Below the pieces are notes generated by a model. It was not told the DNA's origin. It searched no databases and was given only the letters and a program-made list of their open reading frames with translations. A DNA stretch of 64,000 nt from Cysteiniphilum litorale (GTDB lineage Bacteria; Pseudomonadota; Gammaproteobacteria; Francisellales; Francisellaceae). The stretch spans positions 1 to 64,000 of the forward strand of contig NZ_QLIQ01000008.1 of the NCBI RefSeq assembly GCF_003428165.1, written 5' to 3'. Position 1 is the stretch's first letter. Every line of letters begins with the position of its first letter. A program made the translations under genes and the position numbers. Below, in pieces: positions 35,862 to 44,795 of this stretch.

Positions 35862-36470
35862 TCATCTATTTTCCATAACTTTGGTTAAAGCCATATGTGT
35901 TGCCTTAAGATATTCTTTCAGATCAACGCCAAGTTCTCTGATAATATCTTGTGTTAACTGGTTGAGTTTTTTATCCGCCTCTTTTTGTTCCAAACGACAA
36001 TAAGGATAATAAATCTGAGCAAGTATATTCTGGTATTTTGCTTGTTGATCTTTAATCAAACTTTTCATCATCGCTTTACGAATAAATAAAGACACTGGAT
36101 AAAGCTTGGTTTGAGGGGCGATACTCTCGTCCATCAGATATTTCTTTGCAATAGGTTTTAAATAAGCAATATACTCATCTATATTTTTTTCCTCAGTACC
36201 TGTAACGATACTAATACTCACTTCAAAGAGCTTAAAAAGACGCTCAATTAACATTTCCTTGTCACTTAATAACTCAAGAGTACTTATATCAACGACAACA
36301 GTCACCTGTCTGATGATATAGGTAATATTGACCAACGCTTCAAAGTAATATTCCACCACCTCACCTGAGTCAATATGTGATGGCTCTAGAAATACCATAA
36401 TACTCTGTATTTTGGGATCTAGCATGCAAAACTGCTGTGCCGTTTCCTCATTAATATGTATTGTTTCCAT
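35862..36470 (-). CDS. helical protein of radical SAM operon, unknown
   Basis: A 202-residue soluble protein, mostly helical after residue 30, with several amphipathic segments (EYYFEALVNITYIIRQ, LFIRKAMMKSLIKDQQ). There is no signal peptide or metal motif. It lies 30 bases after the 284-residue gene and 42 bases before the ImmA-like gene, the gap being made of degenerate nine-base repeats. No family recognised; it is probably a partner of the radical SAM enzymes by position only. Confidence 0.55.
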   Translation of the reverse strand: METIHINEETAQQFCMLDPKIQSIMVFLEPSHIDSGEVVEYYFEALVNITYIIRQVTVVVDISTLELLSDKEMLIERLFKLFEVSISIVTGTEEKNIDEYIAYLKPIAKKYLMDESIAPQTKLYPVSLFIRKAMMKSLIKDQQAKYQNILAQIYYPYCRLEQKEADKKLNQLTQDIIRELGVDLKEYLKATHMALTKVMENR

Positions 36471-36500
36471 TAAAATCTCCTTTTATTGCTTGTTTTTATG

Positions 36501-37355
36501 TTAGTAGTACAAGGTAAACTCGTTAATTGCTTCACCGTCATTTAAATCGTCAAGCCAGCATGATATATAGGTGTTCCCCATAAACTCAGGCGTGATATAA
36601 CGTTTATACAGCGCATCAATTTGTCTACTATTTAGCAGACGTAGAAGCTGTTGGTCTGATTTAGGGTTAATATGAACATAGTTTCTTTGACCACCTTCTT
36701 TTTCGATCAGCTCTACATAATTTCCCTGTTTTAAAATGGCAAGCTGATTTTTCGTTACACGACCTTTAAGAAAGTGATTAAGTGTGTCAAAGTCGGTAAA
36801 AACTCGATAACCTTTTGCTGAAATTTCTGTGTTTTTTTCACTAACTTTATTTAAGGTAAAGCCAATTGCCTGCGCATAATTATTGACGGTACAAAACGCC
36901 ACATTAACACCAAGTTGCTCGAGCAGTTTCGCCATGCTTTGATCTATCTGTTTCGGCAAATAAAAATAGATTTTATGCTGATAACCTGACTTGGTTTTTT
37001 CTATCCCTAGACAGAATTTATTGTTATCAACATTATTGCCAAGGATAGATAAAAGCTCCTCAATCTCGTCTTTATAGGATGAAAGCTCCTCAACCTCATC
37101 AATATAAGTTAAAATTGTTTGTGTATTTCTTTGTAGTGTTGAGCTGTCAATATAAGCCACAAAGCGCACTGGACTAATATGTCCATTGGTATATTTTACT
37201 GAGCACTCAATATATTGTTTCCAGTTATGATCAATCGACAATCCTGATATCTCATAGCAACGCTGAACACAAGTAATATAATTTTGCAAACAAGCATCAA
37301 CAGCAACTTCTGACAGCTGTAAATGCCGCTTAACCTTATTGCTAACACAGTGCAT
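36501..37355 (-). CDS. protein of radical SAM operon, unknown
   Basis: A 284-residue soluble protein whose start overlaps the end of the upstream radical SAM gene by 14 bases, implying coupled translation. The first 110 residues include HISPVRFVAYIDSSTL and an acidic helix; the middle is mixed strand/helix (HKIYFYLPKQIDQSMAKLL); residues 185-240 look like a winged-helix-like or peptide-recognition unit (YRVFTDFDTLNHFLKGRVTK and LAILKQGNYVELIEKEGG). It could bind the peptide substrate, but the sequence shows no known recognition-element signature. Confidence 0.55.
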   Translation of the reverse strand: MHCVSNKVKRHLQLSEVAVDACLQNYITCVQRCYEISGLSIDHNWKQYIECSVKYTNGHISPVRFVAYIDSSTLQRNTQTILTYIDEVEELSSYKDEIEELLSILGNNVDNNKFCLGIEKTKSGYQHKIYFYLPKQIDQSMAKLLEQLGVNVAFCTVNNYAQAIGFTLNKVSEKNTEISAKGYRVFTDFDTLNHFLKGRVTKNQLAILKQGNYVELIEKEGGQRNYVHINPKSDQQLLRLLNSRQIDALYKRYITPEFMGNTYISCWLDDLNDGEAINEFTLYY

Positions 37356-38478
37356 GGAAACATGCCTTAATTTTACTAATCACATCGAACCATACATCAC
37401 AGTAATCTGGCTTGGCATATAAATCACCCTGCTCCAGTACACCCTGATAACCACATCCACCCTGACATTCATTCAGATGAGGACATTTGATACAATCCAT
37501 ATTCAATCTGATCTTACGTTTATGCATTGCCTGATATGCATCTGAGGCATGAATGCTGTCAAAGAAATTATTCGCCTTGTTTAAAATCTTATTGTCATTA
37601 TTGCAATACAGTCTGTGGTCAAAGATGTTTCCATATTGGTAGGTGCGGTCTTGCGTGTTGGCAAAGGAGGAGCAAGTATAAACGTGCCCATCTTCATCTA
37701 CTGATAGAACACCTGAAGCACAATTACTCTTAAATGGGCATCCTGCCAAGCCTGTGTCTTTCATGTTATTAATAAAATGACTGATAGGATTAACATTAAA
37801 TGTTGGATTGTCTTCATAAATACGATCAACCAGTGAAAGTAGAAAACTTTTATACCTTGTTTTGCTAAGCGTTTGAATCCCTTTATTTTTAGCCCGACCC
37901 TCTGCATAAACATAGTTGTATTTTATATCGAATCCATAGCCATATCTTGACTCATATGCCCTTGATAAATCATATAATTGACAAGCCTGGTCAATATTAT
38001 CATCGGTTAGCACAGTAACAACGCCCGTTAGAAATCCATCATCATGAAGTTGTGCAAATCGTTTCATAAAAACTTTATGATAAATGTCACTGTTGCCATG
38101 AATGTTACGTGTTGGACCATAATCATAGGATGTGCCAATCACACCACTTAAGACCGTCTCGATAACCTCATGCCATTTCTCAGAATAAAGCAGCAAATTA
38201 GTCTGCATTGAAAAAATAACATCATAACCCTTTTGACGGATATATTCGTAACTCTGCAAATAAAACTCAGGCTTCATTAGCATCGGTTCACCACCATGCC
38301 ATATCCAGTTGATTTTGCGCAAACGATATCTTTCAGATTGGCATATCTGATCAATAACCAACTTAAAGTCGTCCAATGTCCACTTGCGCTTACTACATAT
38401 CGCCGCACTACAGTAATCACAGGTTGCATTGCAGTTTAGCGTAGGTCTAGCAATAACAGTTAATAAATGGTTTTGCAT
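37342..38478 (-). CDS. radical SAM/SPASM maturase A
   Basis: A 378-residue radical SAM enzyme. The [4Fe-4S] motif CxxxCxxC is C16, C20, C23 in NCNATCDYC. The SAM-binding GGEP follows in WIWHGGEPMLM. The C-terminal SPASM domain has Cys in GCPFKSNCASG, VYTCSS and DCIKCPHLNECQGGCGYQG, enough for two auxiliary clusters. SPASM members modify peptides or proteins (sulfatase maturases, sactipeptide and cyclophane synthases). It is a close paralogue of maturase C (shared PTxxCNAxCxYCSA, WIWHGGEP, PEFYxxxYEY). The start overlaps the upstream gene by 19 bases. Confidence 0.9.
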   Translation of the reverse strand: MQNHLLTVIARPTLNCNATCDYCSAAICSKRKWTLDDFKLVIDQICQSERYRLRKINWIWHGGEPMLMKPEFYLQSYEYIRQKGYDVIFSMQTNLLLYSEKWHEVIETVLSGVIGTSYDYGPTRNIHGNSDIYHKVFMKRFAQLHDDGFLTGVVTVLTDDNIDQACQLYDLSRAYESRYGYGFDIKYNYVYAEGRAKNKGIQTLSKTRYKSFLLSLVDRIYEDNPTFNVNPISHFINNMKDTGLAGCPFKSNCASGVLSVDEDGHVYTCSSFANTQDRTYQYGNIFDHRLYCNNDNKILNKANNFFDSIHASDAYQAMHKRKIRLNMDCIKCPHLNECQGGCGYQGVLEQGDLYAKPDYCDVWFDVISKIKACFHALC

Positions 38479-39557
38479 AAGTTCATGTACTCTTTTACTT
38501 TTTGGGGTTCTGATTTAATAAATGCCTGAATATGTTTTAAAAATGGCTTGTAGCCACTGCACACATCATCAATCTGTTTATTACTGGTAATTGGGCAACC
38601 ACTTCTGCAAAAATGTCTAAACTCGCATTGCATACAATTGTGATGCGGATGATGCAATCGACTTTGTTTTAGCCAGAACTGACGCACCTTTGAGCTCATG
38701 AGCTTATCAACTGAAAACTTGGCATAGGAGTAAGCTGGCTCAGAATCAATCTTATCTGGACAGGCATTAATTTTGCCATCTGGATTAAACACTAGAAAGT
38801 CCTGCATACAGGTCGTGCCCCACCTACCGGCTGACTTACCTTTTATGACCCCTGTCAGTGCTTCATATATCTGTCTGATTACAATAGACTTGTTATCTTT
38901 AACGACATAGTCAAACGCATCAATTAACATATTGCTGTAATCCTGATTCGTTGGCGCATCATCCGTGGGGATATGTGTGCCAAAGGTATTATAGCGCTCA
39001 AAGTTAATGCTTTTAAAGCCATGCGCCATAAAGAAATCAATCACAGGGGTTATATTGTCACATTCGTTTTTATTAGGCACCGTAATCGGGTGAACACTCA
39101 GGTTATTACTTCTAGCTAAATCAACCTTATCCAACCATAGTTTTTTATATGCCTCATTTGATCCATTAATCGTGCGTCCCGTAAAGTCCATCGATGAACC
39201 AATTGAGCGAATATATTTTTTTAAAACAGGGATATGCGTCTGTTTCAATGGAATTAAGGAGCTCTGCACAGCAAAACCATAACTAAGATTACTTTTTGAA
39301 AGCTCTGTTTCAAGAAATTCAAAGGATTTCTTTAAATAATGAACACTCAGTGACAAAACCTCACCGCCATGCAAAACAATCAAGATCTGTGATTTATTGA
39401 CACGCTTAGCATATTCAACCGTTGTCCTGATGGCATCCCTTAATGTCTCCTCTGACATCTTCGTTTTATCATGGCGATCTTCCTGTGGAATGTAACACAT
39501 TGAACAACCAACGTTACAGTAGTTGGATAGCTTAAAGTAACTGATAATCATAGCCAC
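38460..39557 (-). CDS. radical SAM/SPASM maturase B
   Basis: A 365-residue radical SAM enzyme. CxxxCxxC is C14, C18, C21 in YCNVGCSMCYIPQED; the glycine motif is HGGEV. C-terminal auxiliary-cluster Cys are visible in TTCMQDF, INACPD and NCMQCEFRHFCRSGCPIT. It is a paralogue of maturase D (shared CNVGCxxCxIP then NRHxK/DRHDK). The start is a GTG at 39557 or the ATG two codons later, immediately after the stop of maturase C. With A and C it gives three consecutive radical SAM genes. Confidence 0.9.
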   Translation of the reverse strand: MAMIISYFKLSNYCNVGCSMCYIPQEDRHDKTKMSEETLRDAIRTTVEYAKRVNKSQILIVLHGGEVLSLSVHYLKKSFEFLETELSKSNLSYGFAVQSSLIPLKQTHIPVLKKYIRSIGSSMDFTGRTINGSNEAYKKLWLDKVDLARSNNLSVHPITVPNKNECDNITPVIDFFMAHGFKSINFERYNTFGTHIPTDDAPTNQDYSNMLIDAFDYVVKDNKSIVIRQIYEALTGVIKGKSAGRWGTTCMQDFLVFNPDGKINACPDKIDSEPAYSYAKFSVDKLMSSKVRQFWLKQSRLHHPHHNCMQCEFRHFCRSGCPITSNKQIDDVCSGYKPFLKHIQAFIKSEPQKVKEYMNLCKTIY

Positions 39558-39559
39558 AC

Positions 39560-40735
39560 CTACACAAATGCCAGTGCCCGCGAGCCAGGTGCGTATCGCG
39601 TTGGAGAAAGTCCACGTTTTTTAAGCAGGCGATCCAGTTTACCTTGCGCTAAATCCTCCTTTACTTTCGTTAACAGCGCTTTCCATGTTTCACAATAATA
39701 AAATTTACTGCTAATACTGCCATCAAACAACATACTGTCAGATGGGCATCCCCCCTGGCATTCTCTAAAATGCGGGCATTTAACACAATCAAGGTGCACC
39801 TGATAGCGCCTTGACTTAATTACACGCAATGCTTGCGCCTCATTAAGGTGCTGAATAAAAGCATCTTGAGGCACCCTCTTGTTATCCACTATCAGATCAA
39901 AGACATTACCAAAGGAAAAGTCTTTATTGCGTGTATCTGAAGACACTGCGCAATTATATAAATCCCCATTAGGTTCAACAGATAGAAAACGTCCACCGCA
40001 TGATCGCGTATATGGGCATTTATACGACTTATGAACACCTAATACACTGTAGAGGAAATCAGCTAAAGGGATAACGTCAAATGCAGGTGCATCATTCACC
40101 CATCTATCCCATAACGCCAGTAACGTTTGCGTATATTTATGTTCACTCATCAATACGCCATGGTCTTTGACTCGACCCTGTGGACGCATGTAGTTAATAC
40201 GAATAGAAGGTGCTTTAATATCATGACTTATTGCCAGGTCATACATTTTCACCGCCTGATCAATATTCCTGTCAGAATAGGTGCCGATAATGCCTGTACT
40301 AAAACCATCATCAATAATGATTTTTAGCTTCCACTTAAAGACCTTTTCAAACTTTGCAGCATCCCCAAATATGGTACGCATTCCTCCATACTCAAATGAG
40401 GTGCTTACACAGCCATTAAAGACCTTCTCAATCGTATCTTTCCAGCGAGATGATTTATATAAAGTAATATTGGACTGCATTTCAAAACGCACATTAGGAT
40501 GTGTTAATTTAGCATATTCATAACAACTGGTATAAAACTCAGGTGACATTAACAGCGGCTCGCCACCATGCCATATCCATTGTACCTGCTGATTTAACCC
40601 GGGCTTTAACGTATCCCAGATATGCATGAACTTCTCAACTGTCCACTTTTCTTTATCATAGGGAATGGCACTGCAATAACTGCAATCAGCATTACATGCC
40701 TTGGTTGGCTTAGCGATGACAACAAAAATATCCAT
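39560..40735 (-). CDS. radical SAM/SPASM maturase C
   Basis: A 391-residue radical SAM enzyme. The ATG at 40735 overlaps the upstream stop as TAATG and gives an N-terminus like maturase A; an ATG three codons earlier is possible. CxxxCxxC is in ACNADCSYCSA, GGEP in WIWHGGEPLLM. SPASM Cys occur in KCPYTRSCGG, LYNCAV and DCVKCPHFRECQGGCPSD. It is a paralogue of maturase A. The family acts on peptides or protein side chains using 5'-deoxyadenosyl radical; substrate here is unknown. Confidence 0.9.
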   Translation of the reverse strand: MDIFVVIAKPTKACNADCSYCSAIPYDKEKWTVEKFMHIWDTLKPGLNQQVQWIWHGGEPLLMSPEFYTSCYEYAKLTHPNVRFEMQSNITLYKSSRWKDTIEKVFNGCVSTSFEYGGMRTIFGDAAKFEKVFKWKLKIIIDDGFSTGIIGTYSDRNIDQAVKMYDLAISHDIKAPSIRINYMRPQGRVKDHGVLMSEHKYTQTLLALWDRWVNDAPAFDVIPLADFLYSVLGVHKSYKCPYTRSCGGRFLSVEPNGDLYNCAVSSDTRNKDFSFGNVFDLIVDNKRVPQDAFIQHLNEAQALRVIKSRRYQVHLDCVKCPHFRECQGGCPSDSMLFDGSISSKFYYCETWKALLTKVKEDLAQGKLDRLLKKRGLSPTRYAPGSRALAFV

Positions 40736-41007
40736 TAGTGACATGCCTTACTTAAAATATTACACGTGCTTAATCGTGGCTTAGCAATGCCGACAATCAT
40801 TGACTTACAAATCGTTTCGCTTTTGCTATTTTTAATACGATTTAAATACCCTTCATACTTTCCACAGCGCTTACAAATAGTCTTAACATAGTATGAACTG
40901 ATTACAACCACATTATGATAGGCAAGCCTTACTGACTGATAATAAGTTGACTCAATCCATTTATAAAAAGTTGTTCTAGGATTACGATTAATACTGGCTA
41001 CTTTCAT
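40735..41007 (-). CDS. 90-residue Cys-containing protein leading the radical SAM operon
   Basis: A small basic protein, first ORF after the palindrome promoter at 41067. It has five Cys: CKRC near the middle, then TICKS, TCN and a near-terminal ACH. The stop overlaps the next start as TAATG. The last 22 residues (VGIAKPRLSTCN) resemble the N-terminus of maturases A and C (VVIAKPTKACNADC), which could mean a truncated duplicate. Alternatively it is a small substrate or zinc-binding partner. The two views are not decided by the sequence. Confidence 0.5.
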   Translation of the reverse strand: MKVASINRNPRTTFYKWIESTYYQSVRLAYHNVVVISSYYVKTICKRCGKYEGYLNRIKNSKSETICKSMIVGIAKPRLSTCNILSKACH

Positions 41008-41032
41008 AATCTTTGACTTATTTGTCTATTTT

Positions 41033-41090
41033 GCCAGACATAGTCGCACATATCGGAAAATGACCTACACCACAATTGTGGTGTTGAATG
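41033..41090 (-). promoter_or_regulatory. operator/promoter of radical SAM operon (palindrome copy 3)
   Basis: The 18-bp palindrome ACACCACAATTGTGGTGT is at 41067-41084. The hexamer at the conserved offset is GACTAT (minus strand, 41045-41040), weaker in similarity to the CAATAT of the other three copies. The immediate flank TGACCT is shared with copy 1. The 90-residue ORF starts at 41007, about 26 bases past the predicted start. The palindrome is 28 bases from the stop of maturase D. Confidence 0.75.
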
Positions 41091-41111
41091 AAAAAAATAT
41101 GCAAATAATTT

Positions 41112-42218
41112 TTAACTAGTAGAGTAAGCAGATTTACGACTCTGATGCAGGTAACTAAGAAGCACCGACTTAAACTTCAAATCAGTACAACGATGTTTAA
41201 TATGCTCTAAAAACACTTTATACCCCATACATTCCTCTTGGTTTTGTGGCATATGCAGGCACACTCGACGATTACAGTTTTTAAAAAACTCACATGACAA
41301 GCAGCCTGACTGGAAGCTATTCTGCTGATATCTGATATTTTTTAGCCGATCAGGCGAAAAAAGTATTTCATTAGGCGTCTCACTATTTAAACGTCCAACG
41401 CCCTTATCAACAGCTGACTGAATCGTACAGGTACTTACTTTTCCATCAGGTTCAATAACAAAATAACCTTTCTGACATCCCTCTTCCTGAATCATTGGCA
41501 AATGTAATGCGATCCGTGAATAGCTCTTACAAATATCGACATTAATATATTTTCCTTTAGCGTAAGCATCTAATACCAGATCAAAAATATGGCAATACAT
41601 GTTAGACTGCTCTAAATTACTGGGAATTTCTGCCTGTTGCACTTCAGGAACGCCTGTTTTAAAGAACTGTGATATCTGAATATTCTCAATCCCATAGCTC
41701 ATTAAGGTGTCGATAAGATGCGCTTCCTGACCTATTTCGCTTTTCGTTAAGGTGCAGTTGACAATCATAGGCTTACCCAGCTTTTTTACTGCGTGGTATT
41801 TCTTCAACCACAGCTGATGATAGTTATTAACTGAACCATTAATTTTACGAGTGCTCAAATCTAATGACGTTTTTATCAGGTCAACATAATCACTGATATA
41901 AGCTGCGTGTTCATCACGATATGCAATTAATGAGGTATTGATACGATGCTCTATGAACGTATCATTGTCTAATGTTCTTTTAATCGAATTATACGCATTG
42001 ACTAAGAAATCATGATTAAGCGTTAAAGGCTCGCCACCGGTAAAGCTCAAACGTAACGTCTTTTCATTTCTAAGTTTAAGATGCGTATTAACAAGCCCTC
42101 CAATACGCTGATAAAACTCATTTGATAACCGTAATTTATTGTGGCGATTAACCAGAGGGATCATGCAGTGATCACACCCCACATTGCACCAGTTGGTCAG
42201 TCGAACCTGCAACATCAT
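41112..42218 (-). CDS. radical SAM/SPASM maturase D, last gene of pilus operon
   Basis: A 368-residue radical SAM enzyme. CxxxCxxC is C11, C15, C18 in WCNVGCDHCMIP; the glycine motif is FTGGEPLTL. C-terminal Cys are in GCQKGYF, STCTIQ and GCLSCEFFKNCNRRVC, so auxiliary clusters are likely, with a slightly different last segment from maturases A-C. It pairs with maturase B by sequence. It overlaps the 274-residue gene by four bases and is encoded in line with the pilus genes, not from promoter copy 3. No terminator is visible after it. Confidence 0.9.
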   Translation of the reverse strand: MMLQVRLTNWCNVGCDHCMIPLVNRHNKLRLSNEFYQRIGGLVNTHLKLRNEKTLRLSFTGGEPLTLNHDFLVNAYNSIKRTLDNDTFIEHRINTSLIAYRDEHAAYISDYVDLIKTSLDLSTRKINGSVNNYHQLWLKKYHAVKKLGKPMIVNCTLTKSEIGQEAHLIDTLMSYGIENIQISQFFKTGVPEVQQAEIPSNLEQSNMYCHIFDLVLDAYAKGKYINVDICKSYSRIALHLPMIQEEGCQKGYFVIEPDGKVSTCTIQSAVDKGVGRLNSETPNEILFSPDRLKNIRYQQNSFQSGCLSCEFFKNCNRRVCLHMPQNQEECMGYKVFLEHIKHRCTDLKFKSVLLSYLHQSRKSAYSTS

Positions 42219-43039
42219 GCCTGTTTACTCCTGTAATAGTCATACTCAACGCCACAACGATAGGCCTGATACTGCACCTGATTTTGTATTAACTCATTAA
42301 TCATCAATGCCGCAGCAATATCATGTAGACGCTTTTCATATAAGTTTTCATTCGCTTTTAAATGCCTTCGCCCAAGAATTAAACCCTGTTTCTGATTTAT
42401 AGTGCTTTCATACTGCTCCAGATGTCTTGCCCGATCTAGACCTGTATGTATGACGCAATTAGCACTGAATCCCATATAGCATTTAGGTACAAAGAGTGAC
42501 CTGATCATCTTTATTAAGCCTTTGTAGTATTTAATCTGGTTATCTTTAATCGTGCATGATCGTTTATGAAATGATGGTGAATTAAGTGTTAACGTAGAAT
42601 GCATCTTTAATCGTGAATACTTTTTATATCGCTCTTTTGAAGATAACCATGGGCGTAAAGGTAAGAAGGGATAAGCGTATTGATAGCGCTGTGTCTGTTC
42701 ACTAGGATGTAGCTTAAAACTAACATCTAGAAGGTGCGCTGGCAGTACGTCTATATTACGCTTTTGGCATAGATTACACCATGCTCTGTCTATTGATCTA
42801 AGATCAACCCCCATATTTTTGAACACATAAAGTGCAAGTTTATCATCAAAAAATGTGTATATGCCACGTTTGATGTGATCAACATTGATCGTCGTATAGA
42901 CAGGCGATAGACATACCAGTATTCTTGAATCAGGGTAATGATTTAATAGACTCGCCAACGTAATGACAGTTAAATAATCATCATTGTTATTTACAATAAA
43001 ATCATAGTGATTAATTTTAACTGTTGACTCTAGAATCAT
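42215..43039 (-). CDS. protein between Cys-tail peptide and maturase D, unknown
   Basis: A 274-residue soluble protein. It begins with a Rossmann-like alternation (HYDFIVNNNDDYLTVITLASLL, then SRILVCLSP) and then is rich in Tyr, Lys and His. Three Cys occur near CNLCQKR and others further on (KRSCTI, PKCYMG). The start is linked to the preceding stop as TAATG, and the end overlaps maturase D (ATGA). The tight coupling on both sides suggests it works with the peptide and the radical SAM enzyme. I do not recognise the family. Confidence 0.55.
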   Translation of the reverse strand: MILESTVKINHYDFIVNNNDDYLTVITLASLLNHYPDSRILVCLSPVYTTINVDHIKRGIYTFFDDKLALYVFKNMGVDLRSIDRAWCNLCQKRNIDVLPAHLLDVSFKLHPSEQTQRYQYAYPFLPLRPWLSSKERYKKYSRLKMHSTLTLNSPSFHKRSCTIKDNQIKYYKGLIKMIRSLFVPKCYMGFSANCVIHTGLDRARHLEQYESTINQKQGLILGRRHLKANENLYEKRLHDIAAALMINELIQNQVQYQAYRCGVEYDYYRSKQA

Positions 43040-43419
43040 TACCAGCTACCTCTTCCACAATCACTGTGATTTGAATAGCAAGGGGTATAAGACTCAACAT
43101 AGCAGGGTGTCACCACATCTTGTTGATTACTTATTCCATTAATATTATTCGAATCATTGTTATTGTCCCCACCAGTCATAAGATTACGGTTTTCATGCAA
43201 GATCTGCCCTGGACTTTTATAAAACATTTCAGCATTTGCCTGCTGTTGGACAGCATTTGATGGTGTGACAGACAGATCTCTTGCTTTTGACTGACTGATC
43301 GCCTGTCCTAGCGACTCAACTGAGTTGATAGATTGTGTCGTATCTGCATAAACAGTGCTTGATAATATAATGGCCTCTGATGCCAGTGATATTAAAATAG
43401 CTCTATTAATATTTCCCAT
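43039..43419 (-). CDS. exported peptide with Cys-rich C-terminal tail, candidate maturase substrate
   Basis: A 126-residue product. Residues 1-25 form a signal-like segment ending in TVYA before DTT, unusual in having Glu15 within the hydrophobic core. Residues 26-100 are Ser, Asn and Gln rich and probably flexible. The last 23 residues hold three Cys (C106, C114, C121), a repeated TPCY at 104-107 and 112-115, and end GRGSW. The composition (leader-like body, compact Cys/Tyr core at the C-terminus) is that of a post-translationally modified peptide. It follows pilV by 30 bases and is coupled to the next gene. Substrate status is inference. Confidence 0.6.
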   Translation of the reverse strand: MGNINRAILISLASEAIILSSTVYADTTQSINSVESLGQAISQSKARDLSVTPSNAVQQQANAEMFYKSPGQILHENRNLMTGGDNNNDSNNINGISNQQDVVTPCYVESYTPCYSNHSDCGRGSW

Positions 43420-43448
43420 TGATGTAGAACTCCTTAATTTATCTTGGT

Positions 43449-44771
43449 TTATTTATTTGAATAGTCACAGTAAATTTCAGCAATGGCTTCAAATTGAGTT
43501 AGATTATGCTGAACAATTTGCCAACTATTGCCATTTGTCTGCGCTCTTATACCAGAGGTGGCATAAGGAACAGAAAACGCAATATCTACATAATTATTAA
43601 AAGAGCCACGCGATACGCTGAATTTCACCGGAAACTGTTTAACTTCCTGCATCTGTTGCAATAAAAATATCTTATTGATGCCACCAGTTGCCGTGCAATG
43701 CGCATCAAAAGGAATGAGCGTGGTATTCTGATCAATTTTATAGCTACGCACAAAGACCATCCCCAGATAATCAGTTAGCTTAGTATTGCCTTTACTAGCA
43801 ATGGTTAAATCATTAACATGAACATTGGAATCACCTTTTACACCATTTTGTTTACCAAGATATATATCACCACCACTATCACGATTAAGTGATAATTCAC
43901 CAACTGAATTTATCCCAATATTATTATTAGCTGACATGGTAATATTACCACTGCCATCGCCAAGCTTGACTGAGCTTGCCGCACCAGATAAAAGTAAAGG
44001 CGCACCATTTGATGTGATCTGAGCTTGAGTTGCTGATTGCATTGAAATAGTTGATACATTTAACAATTGACGTTTATCATCTGCAATAGAAGGATTATAG
44101 GTAATATTATTCTGCATGGAATTACCTCCATCAACGCGCAGCCAGACATCTTGCGTTCCTTGTAAGACAATATTCACCTGAAAAGTTGCATTGACTTTAT
44201 CAAAGTCATAACTGGTAATGCCATTAAATGCTCCATTGGACACTGAGCCATAATAAGCACGTGCCGCATTAACAACACTTGCCGCAAGCCCAGGATTAGG
44301 CTCTAAGACACCATTTGTTGTCATACTGGTAATCGTACCAAAATTGATTGTCACACTTAATCGACTACCGGTTCCAATATTGTTAACCGTTACAACAGGC
44401 GGTGTTCGCATTACCTGAGAGTTAATAATAAAACCACAAGGCAGATATGCCGTTGTTGAACTACCACCACAACTTGTTGGCAAAAGCCAGTTTACACCAG
44501 TAAACGTATCACCTGCATGTACAGTGTCTGTTGCAAGCTTAGCATTAACTGCAGCAATATATTGTGCCACATTATTGCCCGTTGCTCTTGCCTCTGACTC
44601 GCGTGCCTTATAGCTACTCCATGACATATACGCCATGAATAACAGTCCAGCAATAACAAGCACCATCGCTAATTCAATCAGTGAAAATCCAGCCTGTCTC
44701 GAATGTTTCACTTTAATGAGACGTGTATTCTGGTTTTTTTGATTACTTGGTCGCTGGCTAAAAACTCGCAT
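43449..44771 (-). CDS. pilV: PilV-like type IVB minor prepilin / tip adhesin
   Basis: The ATG at 44771 has GGAG seven bases ahead; an ATG at 44783 lies in that site. The 440-residue product has a prepilin leader ending QAG before FSLIELAMVLVIAGLLFM (cleavage G/F by prepilin peptidase). The long C-terminal region is beta-rich with Asn and Gly, and has Cys near the end (AHCTATGGINKIFLLQQM, EIYCDYS), as in PilV of IncI plasmids. PilV determines mating-pair recognition. I saw no shufflon repeats around it. Confidence 0.8.
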   Translation of the reverse strand: MRVFSQRPSNQKNQNTRLIKVKHSRQAGFSLIELAMVLVIAGLLFMAYMSWSSYKARESEARATGNNVAQYIAAVNAKLATDTVHAGDTFTGVNWLLPTSCGGSSTTAYLPCGFIINSQVMRTPPVVTVNNIGTGSRLSVTINFGTITSMTTNGVLEPNPGLAASVVNAARAYYGSVSNGAFNGITSYDFDKVNATFQVNIVLQGTQDVWLRVDGGNSMQNNITYNPSIADDKRQLLNVSTISMQSATQAQITSNGAPLLLSGAASSVKLGDGSGNITMSANNNIGINSVGELSLNRDSGGDIYLGKQNGVKGDSNVHVNDLTIASKGNTKLTDYLGMVFVRSYKIDQNTTLIPFDAHCTATGGINKIFLLQQMQEVKQFPVKFSVSRGSFNNYVDIAFSVPYATSGIRAQTNGNSWQIVQHNLTQFEAIAEIYCDYSNK

Positions 44772-44795
44772 AAAGTGCTCCATCTAACTATAAAA

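Noticed and set aside
43039-43419. Assignment of the Cys-tail peptide and maturases to the His-Xaa-Ser system
   Set aside because: There is no His-Xaa-Ser repeat array, and no HxsD-like protein; only one HSD occurs in the tail.
43449-44771. A shufflon-like invertible region at pilV
   Set aside because: No repeated inverted sites or alternative C-terminal segments were seen next to pilV, and the recombinase pair is 18 kb away.
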